Source of the DNA: Gemmatimonas aurantiaca
GTDB lineage: Bacteria > Gemmatimonadota > Gemmatimonadetes > Gemmatimonadales > Gemmatimonadaceae
Direction: 5' to 3'
Assembly (NCBI RefSeq): GCF_037190085.1
Contig: NZ_JBBCJO010000012.1
Location: forward strand, 310,001-374,000
Length of the DNA: 64,000 bases
In this document: positions 43,079-50,659 of the stretch, piece by piece
How the letters are laid out: the number at the start of each line of letters is the position of its first letter
How positions within the stretch are numbered: position 1 is the first letter of the stretch
Translations under genes and position numbers: made by a program
Notes under the pieces: generated by a model
Seen by the model: the letters and a program-made list of their open reading frames with translations, nothing else
The model's database searches: none
What the model was told of the DNA's origin: nothing

Positions 43079-44143
43079 ATGCGTCGCTTCGCCATCTTTG
43101 CGGGGTCCGCCCTCGCGGCATTCGTTGCGCTCGCCATCCCGGCCAGTCGTGCGGCCGGACAGTCCGACCCGTCCATGCCGCCGGTCAATGACCGCCCCAA
43201 TCCGTTCCGGACGGTGGAGGGGTGGGCCAAACTGCCCGAGGGCCGAACGTGGGGCTCCACCAGCGCGGTCGCGATCGACAAGGACGGCCGGAGTATCTGG
43301 GTGGCCGAACGCTGCGGTGTGAACTCCTGCGCGGCTTCGTCATTGCCGTCGGTACTCAAGTTCGACGAACGTGGTACGCTCGTCACGGCGTTCGGCGCCG
43401 GCATGATTCTCTCGCCCCATGGTATCCATGTCGACCGGGACGGGAACATCTGGGTGGTGGATTGTACCTGCACCGGCGGCAGGACGCCGGCACCTCCGGG
43501 CAAGGGGCATCAGATCTACAAGTTCTCGCCCACCGGCACTCTCCTCATGACACTCGGCGCACCAGGCGGTGGCCGGGACAGCGCCTTCTTCTGGCAACCC
43601 AACACGGTCATCACGGCGCGCAACGGCGACATCTACGTGGCCGAGGGACATTCGTCGCGTGAGGGCTCCAACGCGCGCATTCTGGTGTTCGACGCGCAGG
43701 GCAAGCTCAAGCGGACCTGGGGCTCGTTCGGGAAAGGTGACGGACAGCTCGATCAACCGCATGCACTGGCCATGGATTCGCGCGGGCGCTTGTTCATCGG
43801 GGATCGTGGCAACAGCCGGATCCTGATCGTCGACGAGCAGTTCAGAGTGCTCGATACCTGGTATCAGTTCAGCAGCCCCAGTGGCATCTGGATCGATGCG
43901 CGCGATTCGATCTATGTGGCCGACTCCGAATCGGGATCGGTGAACCCGCCGCATGGGGCGTGGAAGCGCGGCATCCGTATCGGCAGCGCCCGGACCGGGG
44001 TGGTGACGGCCTTCATTCCCGATCCGGAGCCGAACCCGCCCACGACGAGCAGCGCCGAGGGCGTGGCCGTGGACGCGGCCGGCAATATCTACGGCGCGGA
44101 AGTGGGGCAGAAGGCGCTCAAGCGGTACGAGCGCAGGAAATAA
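43079..44143 (+). CDS. Secreted NHL-repeat beta-propeller protein
   Basis: A 354-residue protein with a signal peptide ('FAIFAGSALAAFVALAIPA' to 'AAGQ'). The remainder is a six-bladed NHL/YWTD-type propeller. Blade motifs include 'GIHVDRDGNIWVVDC', 'VITARNGDIYVAEGHSS', 'ALAMDSRGRLFIGDRGNSRI' and 'GVAVDAAGNIYGAEV'. Cysteine pairs ('CGVNSC', 'DCTCTG') occur near the first blades. The family includes peptidyl-alpha-hydroxyglycine lyases and sugar-binding propellers, so an enzyme role is possible but unproven. A perfect 15-bp hairpin ends it, facing the PQQ dehydrogenase gene. Confidence 0.88.
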   Translation: MRRFAIFAGSALAAFVALAIPASRAAGQSDPSMPPVNDRPNPFRTVEGWAKLPEGRTWGSTSAVAIDKDGRSIWVAERCGVNSCAASSLPSVLKFDERGTLVTAFGAGMILSPHGIHVDRDGNIWVVDCTCTGGRTPAPPGKGHQIYKFSPTGTLLMTLGAPGGGRDSAFFWQPNTVITARNGDIYVAEGHSSREGSNARILVFDAQGKLKRTWGSFGKGDGQLDQPHALAMDSRGRLFIGDRGNSRILIVDEQFRVLDTWYQFSSPSGIWIDARDSIYVADSESGSVNPPHGAWKRGIRIGSARTGVVTAFIPDPEPNPPTTSSAEGVAVDAAGNIYGAEVGQKALKRYERRK

Positions 44144-44154
44144 CGAAACAAGAA

Positions 44155-44189
44155 AACTGCTTTGCCGCGGATTACGCGGCAAAGCAGTT
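44155..44189. terminator. Bidirectional terminator between NHL and PQQ genes
   Basis: AACTGCTTTGCCGCG (44155-44169) pairs perfectly with CGCGGCAAAGCAGTT (44175-44189) around a 5-nt loop. The minus strand continues with TTTTCTTGTTT, so it is a good terminator for the PQQ dehydrogenase gene and also serves the plus strand. Confidence 0.88.
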
Positions 44190-44200
44190 GCTGTTGGCCG

Positions 44201-46390
44201 TTACCGCTTCCTCGGCAACCGTAAAGCGACCAGGCTCGTGTTCTCCTCAGCTCCCGTCGCAAAGACGATGTACTGTTCGCCCTTGTGCAGGAACGTCATC
44301 GGCACCGCGGTGGTCTTGGCCGGAATCTCCAGCGCACCGACCTGTTTTCCACTCGCCTTGTCCAGCGCGAACAGCTTGGGCGGTTCACCCGGCAGACCGC
44401 CGCTGCGTCCCGTGCCGTAGATCAGCAACGACTTGGTCGTGATGGCCTGCGCCTGTCCACGGCCCGGAAGCTGCGGGATCGTGACCCCGCTCCAGATCGG
44501 ATCACGGCTGGTCTGCTTGATGTATCCCGCGTTCGGCATCCACCACGCCTTGTCGCCCGTCTTCATGTCGTAGGCCGTGATGCCGCCATACTGTTTGGGC
44601 TTCAGAATCGAGATGCCGCCGATCATCGAGCCGGACGCACGTCCGGCAAACCCCACGTTCTCCGGCTTCTTGTAACCCGCCGGCGTCGGCAGCGCACCGA
44701 TCAGACCACAGTTCGACGCCGGTGAGCTGTAGTCGAACTCCGAACACGGATCGTTGAGCAGCGACGTGGTGCTGAGTCCCGTGATCGAAGCCACGTACAG
44801 CAGACCCGTTTCCGGATCGTGCGTCGCGCCACCATCGATGTTCACGCCACCGCTCGCGCCTGGCGCATACCACGCACAACGGAACCCCGTCGAATCCTTG
44901 CCGTCACCTGCGGCGGGCGGAATGTAGTACGGCCCCATACGACACCGCTTCGCCAACACGAGCGCCGAGTCCCTGATGGCCGGCGTGTAGTCGATGAGAT
45001 CCTCGGCCATCAATCCCTGCTGCGAATACGGAGCGGGTTTGGATGGAATGGGCTGTGTTGGTGCAGACTTCTCGCCCGGCACGCCACTCTGCAGCACCGG
45101 CTTCTCGTCGATCGGCCAGATCGGTTCGCCCGTGGCGCGGTCGAAGACATACAACCACCCCTGCTTCGTGGGCTGCGCCACCACCTTGCGCACGCGTCCG
45201 TTCACCGTGACATCCATGAGATTCGGCGCCATCGGTGCGTCGTAGTCCCAGATGTCATGATGCACCATCTGGTAGTGCCACTTGCGCTTGCCCGTCTTCA
45301 CATCGAGCGCCACCAGACTGTTGCCGAACAGATTGTCACCCGGACGATGGCCGCCGTATTCGTCCATGAGCGGCATGCCGGCGGGGATGTACACCAGGCC
45401 GAGTTGTTCGTCGGCAGCATACGGCGCCCAGGCATCCACCTTGCCCACACCCTTCGTTCCCTGCTTCGACCCGTTCTTCCACGTCTCGGCGCCGAACTCA
45501 CCAGGCTGCGGCACGAGATTGAACTTCCAGAGCAACCGGCCGGTGGGAATATCGAACGCGCGGATCGTGCCGATCGGGTTGGTCGCGCGAATGGGATAGT
45601 AGCCGTGAATGGACGAGTTGCCGACGATGAACACATTGCCCACCACCATGCCGGGTGAACTGGAGGCGACCTGCCCCTCGATTCCCACCGTGCCGTCGGC
45701 GCCGATCTTCTTCACCGGATCCCATGTCTCTCCCGGCTTCGCTTTGCGATACGGCGCGGCATCGGAGATGATGAGCGGACCGGAATCGTCGACGGCGAGC
45801 GGAACCATGGGATACCCCAGGCCCTCCATCAGATCGACCACGCCACTCTTGCCGAACGTGGCATCCGGGCGACCGGTCTTTGCATCGAGCGACACGAGAT
45901 GATAGCCCGGCGTGACCAACAGCAACCGTTCCCTCGTGCCGTCGGTCCAGTAGGACAGACCACGTCCGGCAAACTGCCGCGGCGCCTTCTGCCAGCGAAT
46001 GCCCTCGTCGAGGCGATACATCCACAACGTTTCGCCGGTGGACGGATCGAGCGCCATGGCCACGCGCCGGGTGCTGGCCACGGTGAACAGACGACCGTTC
46101 GCATAGAGCGGCGTGGTGCGATAGTACTCGTCCTTGCCGAACGCACCGGCCTTCCACTCCCAGGCCACTTCGAGCGAGTCGAAGTTGGACGCGTTGATCA
46201 GATCGAGCGGCGAGTAGCGTGTACTCCACTGATCGGCGCCCCAGTGCCGCCATTCGCCGTACGCGTTGCCACGCGCCAGCACCTTGCCCGGCTGTGCGGT
46301 GGACGTACCGGCCCGCACCAGCAGCGCGCCTCCCACGGCTGTCGCCACCACCGCCAGCGCCACGAGCTTTGTTGCACCCCGTCGGGTCAT
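44201..46390 (-). CDS. Membrane-anchored PQQ-dependent dehydrogenase (quinoprotein)
   Basis: A 729-residue protein. An N-terminal export signal or anchor (about residues 8-33, 'LVALAVVATAVGGALLV') is followed by an eight-bladed PQQ propeller. Typical motifs are 'GEWRHWGADQWSTRYSPLDLI', 'NASNFDSLEVAWEWKA' with 'YYRTTPLYANGRLF', 'DPSTGETLWMYRL', 'GDNLFGNSLVALDVKTGKRKWHYQ' as two motifs, 'HHDIWDYD' and 'TGLLYVASI'. It resembles the glucose/alcohol quinoprotein class and lacks a fused cytochrome. The start overlaps the stop of the upstream HupE-cytochrome c gene (ATGA), so the cytochrome there is the likely electron acceptor. The substrate is unknown. Confidence 0.92.
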   Translation of the reverse strand: MTRRGATKLVALAVVATAVGGALLVRAGTSTAQPGKVLARGNAYGEWRHWGADQWSTRYSPLDLINASNFDSLEVAWEWKAGAFGKDEYYRTTPLYANGRLFTVASTRRVAMALDPSTGETLWMYRLDEGIRWQKAPRQFAGRGLSYWTDGTRERLLLVTPGYHLVSLDAKTGRPDATFGKSGVVDLMEGLGYPMVPLAVDDSGPLIISDAAPYRKAKPGETWDPVKKIGADGTVGIEGQVASSSPGMVVGNVFIVGNSSIHGYYPIRATNPIGTIRAFDIPTGRLLWKFNLVPQPGEFGAETWKNGSKQGTKGVGKVDAWAPYAADEQLGLVYIPAGMPLMDEYGGHRPGDNLFGNSLVALDVKTGKRKWHYQMVHHDIWDYDAPMAPNLMDVTVNGRVRKVVAQPTKQGWLYVFDRATGEPIWPIDEKPVLQSGVPGEKSAPTQPIPSKPAPYSQQGLMAEDLIDYTPAIRDSALVLAKRCRMGPYYIPPAAGDGKDSTGFRCAWYAPGASGGVNIDGGATHDPETGLLYVASITGLSTTSLLNDPCSEFDYSSPASNCGLIGALPTPAGYKKPENVGFAGRASGSMIGGISILKPKQYGGITAYDMKTGDKAWWMPNAGYIKQTSRDPIWSGVTIPQLPGRGQAQAITTKSLLIYGTGRSGGLPGEPPKLFALDKASGKQVGALEIPAKTTAVPMTFLHKGEQYIVFATGAEENTSLVALRLPRKR

Positions 46391-48333
46391 CGCTCACCTC
46401 CTGTTGCGTTCCGTGTTGATGTGCCACCACCAATCCCACCACCAATTCCACCGCCAGTCCCGCCACCCGATCCATCACCGTTCCGGCCACCACTCCCGGC
46501 ATCACGCGCGACCGGTGTCTTCACCGAATCCACGCGCACCGACTTGAGCCACGATGGTTCGGCCGACAATTCCGTCTTGCCGGCCGGCATGCGATTGAGG
46601 CGCAGAATGTACGCCGTCACCCACACGTACTCGTCTTCGGTGAGGCTGCCCGGTGCGGTCTTCGGCATGAGCTGACTCAGGTAATCGTACAGATCGAAGA
46701 GCGGGCGGCCGAACCACTTGATCTCGAATGCCGTTCCCATGTGCGAGGCCGTGGTGTGACATCCGAGACACGAACTCGCGAAAACTTCCTTGCCCTTGTT
46801 GGCCTGATCCGCGGTGTAGACGCCGGCCATGGTGGTGCGTGTCACCGATTGCGCATCCACCGTGGTGGGCGCCGATGTCCACAGGGCGCCCGCCAGCAGG
46901 AGCAACACGAGCGTTTGCATGCGTGCCCGTGCGCGCGGCTGCTGCAGGCGTGTCATCACACCGGAAATCGCCCACATCACGCCCAGCAACACCAGCAGGA
47001 CCATCGCCACCCGAATGGCCATCAGCCAGAAATCGATGTCGAACGCCGGCCAGGCGAATGTGCCCCGCAAGGCATCACTGCGATCCCGCATCCAGTGCCA
47101 GGCCTCGTGCGCGATCAGCGCGGACGCGACGATCACGCCGGTGCGTTCAGGGATCCACTTCGCGAACACCCAGTTCAGCACGGGCACGGCGACCAGCAGC
47201 ACCGTCACCTGTGCGAGTTCCACACCCACGTTGAAGGCCGCCAGCGCGGTGAGCAGATGGCCGCCGGCAAACTGCAATTCCTCCTGCAGGACGGACGAGA
47301 ATCCGAAACCGTGCACGAGCCCGAACACGAAGGCCATCATCCAGCGCCGTTCGAGCTTCGCCCCCACGATGTTCTCCAGCGCCAGCAGCACGATCGAGGC
47401 GGCGATGATCACCTCCACCAGCGGCGAGAACCATTGTACGTCGGGCGCATAACCCAGTGCAGCCGTGGCCAGCGTGATGGAATGGGCGATGGTGAACGCG
47501 GTGACGATGCCGATGAGCGGCCGGATGCGGCGGAACGGCAGCACGAGACACAACACGAACAGCACATGATCGAGCCCGCCGAACATGTGCAGCGCGCCCT
47601 GCCCCACGAACCGCGCCGCGGCGTGCGCCCAGGAGGGATCGAGGCGCACGGCACCGGGATCGCCGTCCCATGTGAAGAAACGTTCGCCACCATCCGGAAG
47701 CTCGAGCCGCATCACGGTGGTGGTCTGCACGCCGAGATGCGCCCAGCGCGGTTCGATGATCAGATCGGTGACCGGTCGCGTGACGGGCACTTCGAGCAAC
47801 ACTTCGAGTGCGAGTTGCAGCGGCGGAATCCGCACCGAGTCGGCCAGCGGCACGTGCTGTACCGCGTGCAACGCCGAGGTGTACGTGTCGAACGCCCGAT
47901 CGGCCGGCAGGGCGGCGCGCACCGCGATGACATCGGGCGACGGCAGCGCATCGGGTCCATCGCGCAACAACACCCCGTCGGCCACCCACAGCCTGGCCGC
48001 ATCATGCAGGAACGGGGTCAGGCGCGCGACATCGACGGAACCGTTCACAGAACCGTTCACGGAACCGTTCACCGCGCCATCGATCACGCCCGGGCGTGGT
48101 CCATCGGGACGAGCCCGGGCTGCGAGCAGCGGGAACTCCACATCCCGGACGGCGTCCATGGGAATGCGCACGAGCAGCCGCACCCGATCGGGGAGCGATG
48201 CCACATAGGCGCGGACGGCGACGTGCCGGGGGACTTCATGGGCGTTCGCCATCGATGCCGTGAGCATGCTCACGAGGCACCCGACGAACAACGCGGCGAG
48301 GAATCGGACGGGGAACGGTACGCGCGACGGCAC
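46387..48333 (-). CDS. HupE/UreJ-type membrane protein fused to a cytochrome c domain
   Basis: A 648-residue fusion. After a signal peptide (about 9-31) comes a periplasmic domain (30-245), then a HupE/UreJ-2 membrane domain (about 245-395) with 'GLDHVLFVLCLVLPFR', 'TAFTIAHSITLATA', 'GLVHGFGFS' and 'AAFNVGVELAQ'. Two further helices lie at 400-460, with another hydrophobic segment near 472-485. A monohaem cytochrome c domain follows (500-610) with 'SSCLGCH' (C522, C525, H526) and 'WFGRPLFDLYDYLS'. A Gly-rich tail ends it. HupE proteins are linked to metal (Ni, Co or Cu) handling. It starts at GTG 48333 without a clear ribosome-binding site. It contains a 12-bp tandem repeat encoding NGSVNGSVNGSV. 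Confidence 0.9.
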   Translation of the reverse strand: MPSRVPFPVRFLAALFVGCLVSMLTASMANAHEVPRHVAVRAYVASLPDRVRLLVRIPMDAVRDVEFPLLAARARPDGPRPGVIDGAVNGSVNGSVNGSVDVARLTPFLHDAARLWVADGVLLRDGPDALPSPDVIAVRAALPADRAFDTYTSALHAVQHVPLADSVRIPPLQLALEVLLEVPVTRPVTDLIIEPRWAHLGVQTTTVMRLELPDGGERFFTWDGDPGAVRLDPSWAHAAARFVGQGALHMFGGLDHVLFVLCLVLPFRRIRPLIGIVTAFTIAHSITLATAALGYAPDVQWFSPLVEVIIAASIVLLALENIVGAKLERRWMMAFVFGLVHGFGFSSVLQEELQFAGGHLLTALAAFNVGVELAQVTVLLVAVPVLNWVFAKWIPERTGVIVASALIAHEAWHWMRDRSDALRGTFAWPAFDIDFWLMAIRVAMVLLVLLGVMWAISGVMTRLQQPRARARMQTLVLLLLAGALWTSAPTTVDAQSVTRTTMAGVYTADQANKGKEVFASSCLGCHTTASHMGTAFEIKWFGRPLFDLYDYLSQLMPKTAPGSLTEDEYVWVTAYILRLNRMPAGKTELSAEPSWLKSVRVDSVKTPVARDAGSGGRNGDGSGGGTGGGIGGGIGGGTSTRNATGGER

Positions 48334-48501
48334 GTCTCTGGACAGGTGGGAACGGGCGGGTTACTTAGGGAGGCGCTCCAGCGTGTTTTCGCGAAGCATC
48401 GGAAACACCACGCGCGATCCCGCCGCGCGGCCTCTGCGCCGCAAGAACATACCGCTCCGCCCCGCAATTGCCCACGGGGCGTCCCTTTCATGGAGTACCC
48501 G

Positions 48502-49686
48502 ATGCGGAAGGTCCGCCTCTCAGCGCGCTGGACGGCGCTGCTCGCCACCCTCGCGGTTCTCGGTGGGCTGCATGCCACCCTGCAGGCCGACGATCGGCAG
48601 ACGGTCCAGGCTCCCCGCTTCGAGGTCGATCCCCTCTGGCCGCGTCCGCTGCCAAATCACTGGCTGCTCGGCTCGGTCATCGGCGTGGGGGTCGACAGTC
48701 GCGATCATGTCTTCATCATCCATCGCGGCGACTCCACGCTCAACCAGCGCACCGAGTCCACGGCCAAAGGCGCTGTCGACGAGTGCTGCTCCGCCGCACC
48801 GCCCATCGTGGAGTTCGATCCCAACGGCAACTTCGTGCGCGCCTGGGGAGGACCGGGTGAGGGGTACGAATGGCCGTCGTCCAATCACGGCATCACGCTC
48901 GACGACAAGGACAACGTCTGGATCGGCGGCAACGGTGCGAACGATTCGCACATCCTCAAGTTCACGCGCGACGGCAAGTTCCTGCAGCAGATCGGCACCC
49001 CGAAACAGGCGGCCAACAGCAACGACAGCACCCATTTCGGACGCGTCGCCAAGATCTCGTTCGATGTCCGCGCAGGCGAGGCGTTCGTGGCCGACGGCTA
49101 TGGCAACAAGCGCGTGGCCGTGCTCGACATGGGCACAGGAAAACTCAAGCGCTACTGGGGCGCTTACGGCAACAAGCCTGACGACGCCCGCCTGCCGCCC
49201 TACGATCCGGAAGCGCCCCTCATTCAGCAGTTCCGGAATCCGGTGCACTGCGCCGAGCCCACCACCGATGGCCTCGTGTATGTCTGTGACCGACCCAACG
49301 ACCGCATTCAGGTGTTCCGCAAGGACGGCAGCTTCGTGAAGGAAGTGCGCGTCGCCCCCGCCACGCGCGGTGACGGGTCGGTGTGGGACATCGCGTTTTC
49401 ACGTGACGCGGCGCAGAAGTATCTGTATCTGGCCGACGGCAAGAACGAGCGCGTGTACGTGATGGACCGGCAGTCGCTGGAGATTCTCACCTGGTTCGGC
49501 GACGGTGGCCGTCAGCCCGGCCAGTTCTTCGCCGTTCACAGCATTGCCACGGATTCGAAGGGCAACATCTACACCACGGAGACATACGAAGGCAAACGTC
49601 TCCAGAAATTCCGCTACAAAGGCATCGCTCCCGTGAAGCGCGGCAGCCAGGGCCCCGTCTGGCCCGAAACCCCAGCCCGTCGTTAG
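48502..49686 (+). CDS. Secreted NHL-repeat propeller protein, second copy
   Basis: A 394-residue protein with a signal peptide ('LSARWTALLATLAVLGGL', residues about 5-24). It folds as a beta-propeller with NHL units such as 'GVGVDSRDHVFIIHRGDSTL', 'GITLDDKDNVWIGGNG', 'AFVADGYGNKRVAVLDMGTG' and 'IATDSKGNIYTTETYEGKR' near the C-terminus. Two cysteines occur as 'DECCSA' early on. The starts differ from the first propeller (43079) and the two proteins share only blade-level similarity. ATG 48502 has GGAG 6 nt upstream; ATG 48490 is alternative. It is a candidate partner of the PQQ dehydrogenase that diverges from it. Confidence 0.88.
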   Translation: MRKVRLSARWTALLATLAVLGGLHATLQADDRQTVQAPRFEVDPLWPRPLPNHWLLGSVIGVGVDSRDHVFIIHRGDSTLNQRTESTAKGAVDECCSAAPPIVEFDPNGNFVRAWGGPGEGYEWPSSNHGITLDDKDNVWIGGNGANDSHILKFTRDGKFLQQIGTPKQAANSNDSTHFGRVAKISFDVRAGEAFVADGYGNKRVAVLDMGTGKLKRYWGAYGNKPDDARLPPYDPEAPLIQQFRNPVHCAEPTTDGLVYVCDRPNDRIQVFRKDGSFVKEVRVAPATRGDGSVWDIAFSRDAAQKYLYLADGKNERVYVMDRQSLEILTWFGDGGRQPGQFFAVHSIATDSKGNIYTTETYEGKRLQKFRYKGIAPVKRGSQGPVWPETPARR

Positions 49687-49691
49687 GAGCA

Positions 49692-49740
49692 GTTCCTATC
49701 GAACTCCCCCCTGACCAGCTCCCCCTGCCCCCTCCTGAAA
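49692..49740 (+). repeat. Dispersed repeat, copy C
   Basis: It begins 5 bp after the stop codon of the NHL gene and has the same core GAACTCCCCCCTGACCAGCT as copy A. The reading frame gives IELPPDQLP but continues without the PASS-stop seen in copies A and B. It is on the coding strand of the preceding gene, like copy B. Confidence 0.75.
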
Positions 49741-49745
49741 CAAAA

Positions 49746-49774
49746 GCGGGGCGGCGCCACAGGCGCCGCCCCGC
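49746..49774 (-). terminator. Rho-independent terminator of the RidA gene
   Basis: GCGGGGCGGCGCC (49746-49758) pairs perfectly with GGCGCCGCCCCGC (49762-49774) around ACA. On the minus strand TTTTGTTTC follows, so it ends the RidA gene and also separates it from the NHL gene. Confidence 0.88.
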
Positions 49775-49780
49775 CGTTCA

Positions 49781-50236
49781 TTACGGAATGAAGCCCTGGC
49801 ACTCGATCTCGACCTTGGCGTTGGGCACCACCAGGGCCGCCACCACCACCGTCGAGCGCGCGGGCGGATTGCTCGGGAAGAACTTCGTGTATGCCTGGTT
49901 CATCCCCTGGAAATCCTTCACGTCCGTCAGGAACACCGTGCACTTGACCGCGTTGGCCAGCGTCGAGCCCGCCGCCTTGAACACCTTTTCCGAGTTCTCC
50001 AGCGCCCGCGTCGTCTGACCGGCGATCGTGGTATCATTCGGGGAGGTGCCGAGCTGTCCCGACGCGAACAGCATGTTGCCAACGCGGATACCGGGGGAGA
50101 GCGTAGCACTGACACGCTGCCCCTCTCCGACCACCACCTGACGCTCGGGGCTGGCCTGCGCGGAGAGCGCCGAGGCGAGTCCCAGCGATGCCGTGATGGA
50201 CAACAGGGCGAGAGTGGACGGTCGTGTAGTGAGCAT
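49781..50236 (-). CDS. Secreted RidA-family protein
   Basis: A 151-residue RidA/YjgF homologue. The conserved substrate-binding Arg is in 'NPPARSTVVVAALV' and the Glu in 'VEIECQGFI'. An N-terminal signal peptide ('LALLSITASLGLASALSAQA') makes it an exported version, whereas canonical RidA is a cytosolic enamine/imine deaminase. ATG 50236 has GGAGG 6 nt upstream. It lies next to the NHL and fmdB genes and ends in a terminator. It may act on reactive imines made outside the cytoplasm, which is inference. Confidence 0.9.
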   Translation of the reverse strand: MLTTRPSTLALLSITASLGLASALSAQASPERQVVVGEGQRVSATLSPGIRVGNMLFASGQLGTSPNDTTIAGQTTRALENSEKVFKAAGSTLANAVKCTVFLTDVKDFQGMNQAYTKFFPSNPPARSTVVVAALVVPNAKVEIECQGFIP

Positions 50237-50295
50237 CACGTTCCTCCGATATCGGGTGGGGCGGGAATCAGGTTCTTCAACGGGAGACGATCAAT

Positions 50296-50541
50296 ATGCC
50301 GATGTTCGACTTCGTCTGCACCTCCTGTGCGCACACGTTCGATGCGCTGGTGCGTGGTGACGTATTGCCGGCGTGTCCGGCCTGTGGCGCCACGAAGGTC
50401 GAAAAGTTGCTCTCCCTGCCGGCAATCAAGACGTCGGGCACGCACGATCGTGCGCTCGCCGCCGCAAAACGTCGGGATGCATCGCAGGGCCAGGAGCGCA
50501 TGCACGCGCAGCGTCAGTACGAATTGAGTCACGACGACTGA
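50296..50541 (+). CDS. FmdB-family zinc-ribbon protein
   Basis: An 81-residue protein. Its N-terminus 'MPMFDFVCTSCAHTFDALV' and 'LPACPACGATKVEKLLSLPAIK' give the two CxxC knuckles of the FmdB/regulatory zinc ribbon. The C-terminal 30 residues are polar and charged. GGGAG precedes the ATG by 11 nt. It starts 59 bp from the divergent RidA gene. The FmdB family is often treated as a transcription regulator, but no target is evident here. Confidence 0.92.
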   Translation: MPMFDFVCTSCAHTFDALVRGDVLPACPACGATKVEKLLSLPAIKTSGTHDRALAAAKRRDASQGQERMHAQRQYELSHDD

Positions 50542-50597
50542 CCCGCGATCCGCTGTCGTCCGGCAGCCTCCAATGTCCTCCAAAGTCCTCCAAACAC

Positions 50598-50626
50598 GAA
50601 GCCCGGTGCCAATGGCACCGGGCTTC
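50598..50626. terminator. Hairpin between convergent fmdB and ankyrin genes
   Basis: GAAGCCCGGTGCC (50598-50610) pairs perfectly with GGCACCGGGCTTC (50614-50626) around AAT. No long T run follows on either strand, so it may work as a bidirectional barrier rather than a classical terminator. Confidence 0.6.
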
Positions 50627-50659
50627 GCCGTTCACGGTCCTGCGGTGATCAGTCCGTGA

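Noticed and set aside
46741..48501. Long in-frame extension upstream of the second NHL gene
   Set aside because: It is antisense to the HupE-cytochrome c gene and is replaced by a good start with a ribosome-binding site and signal peptide at 48502.
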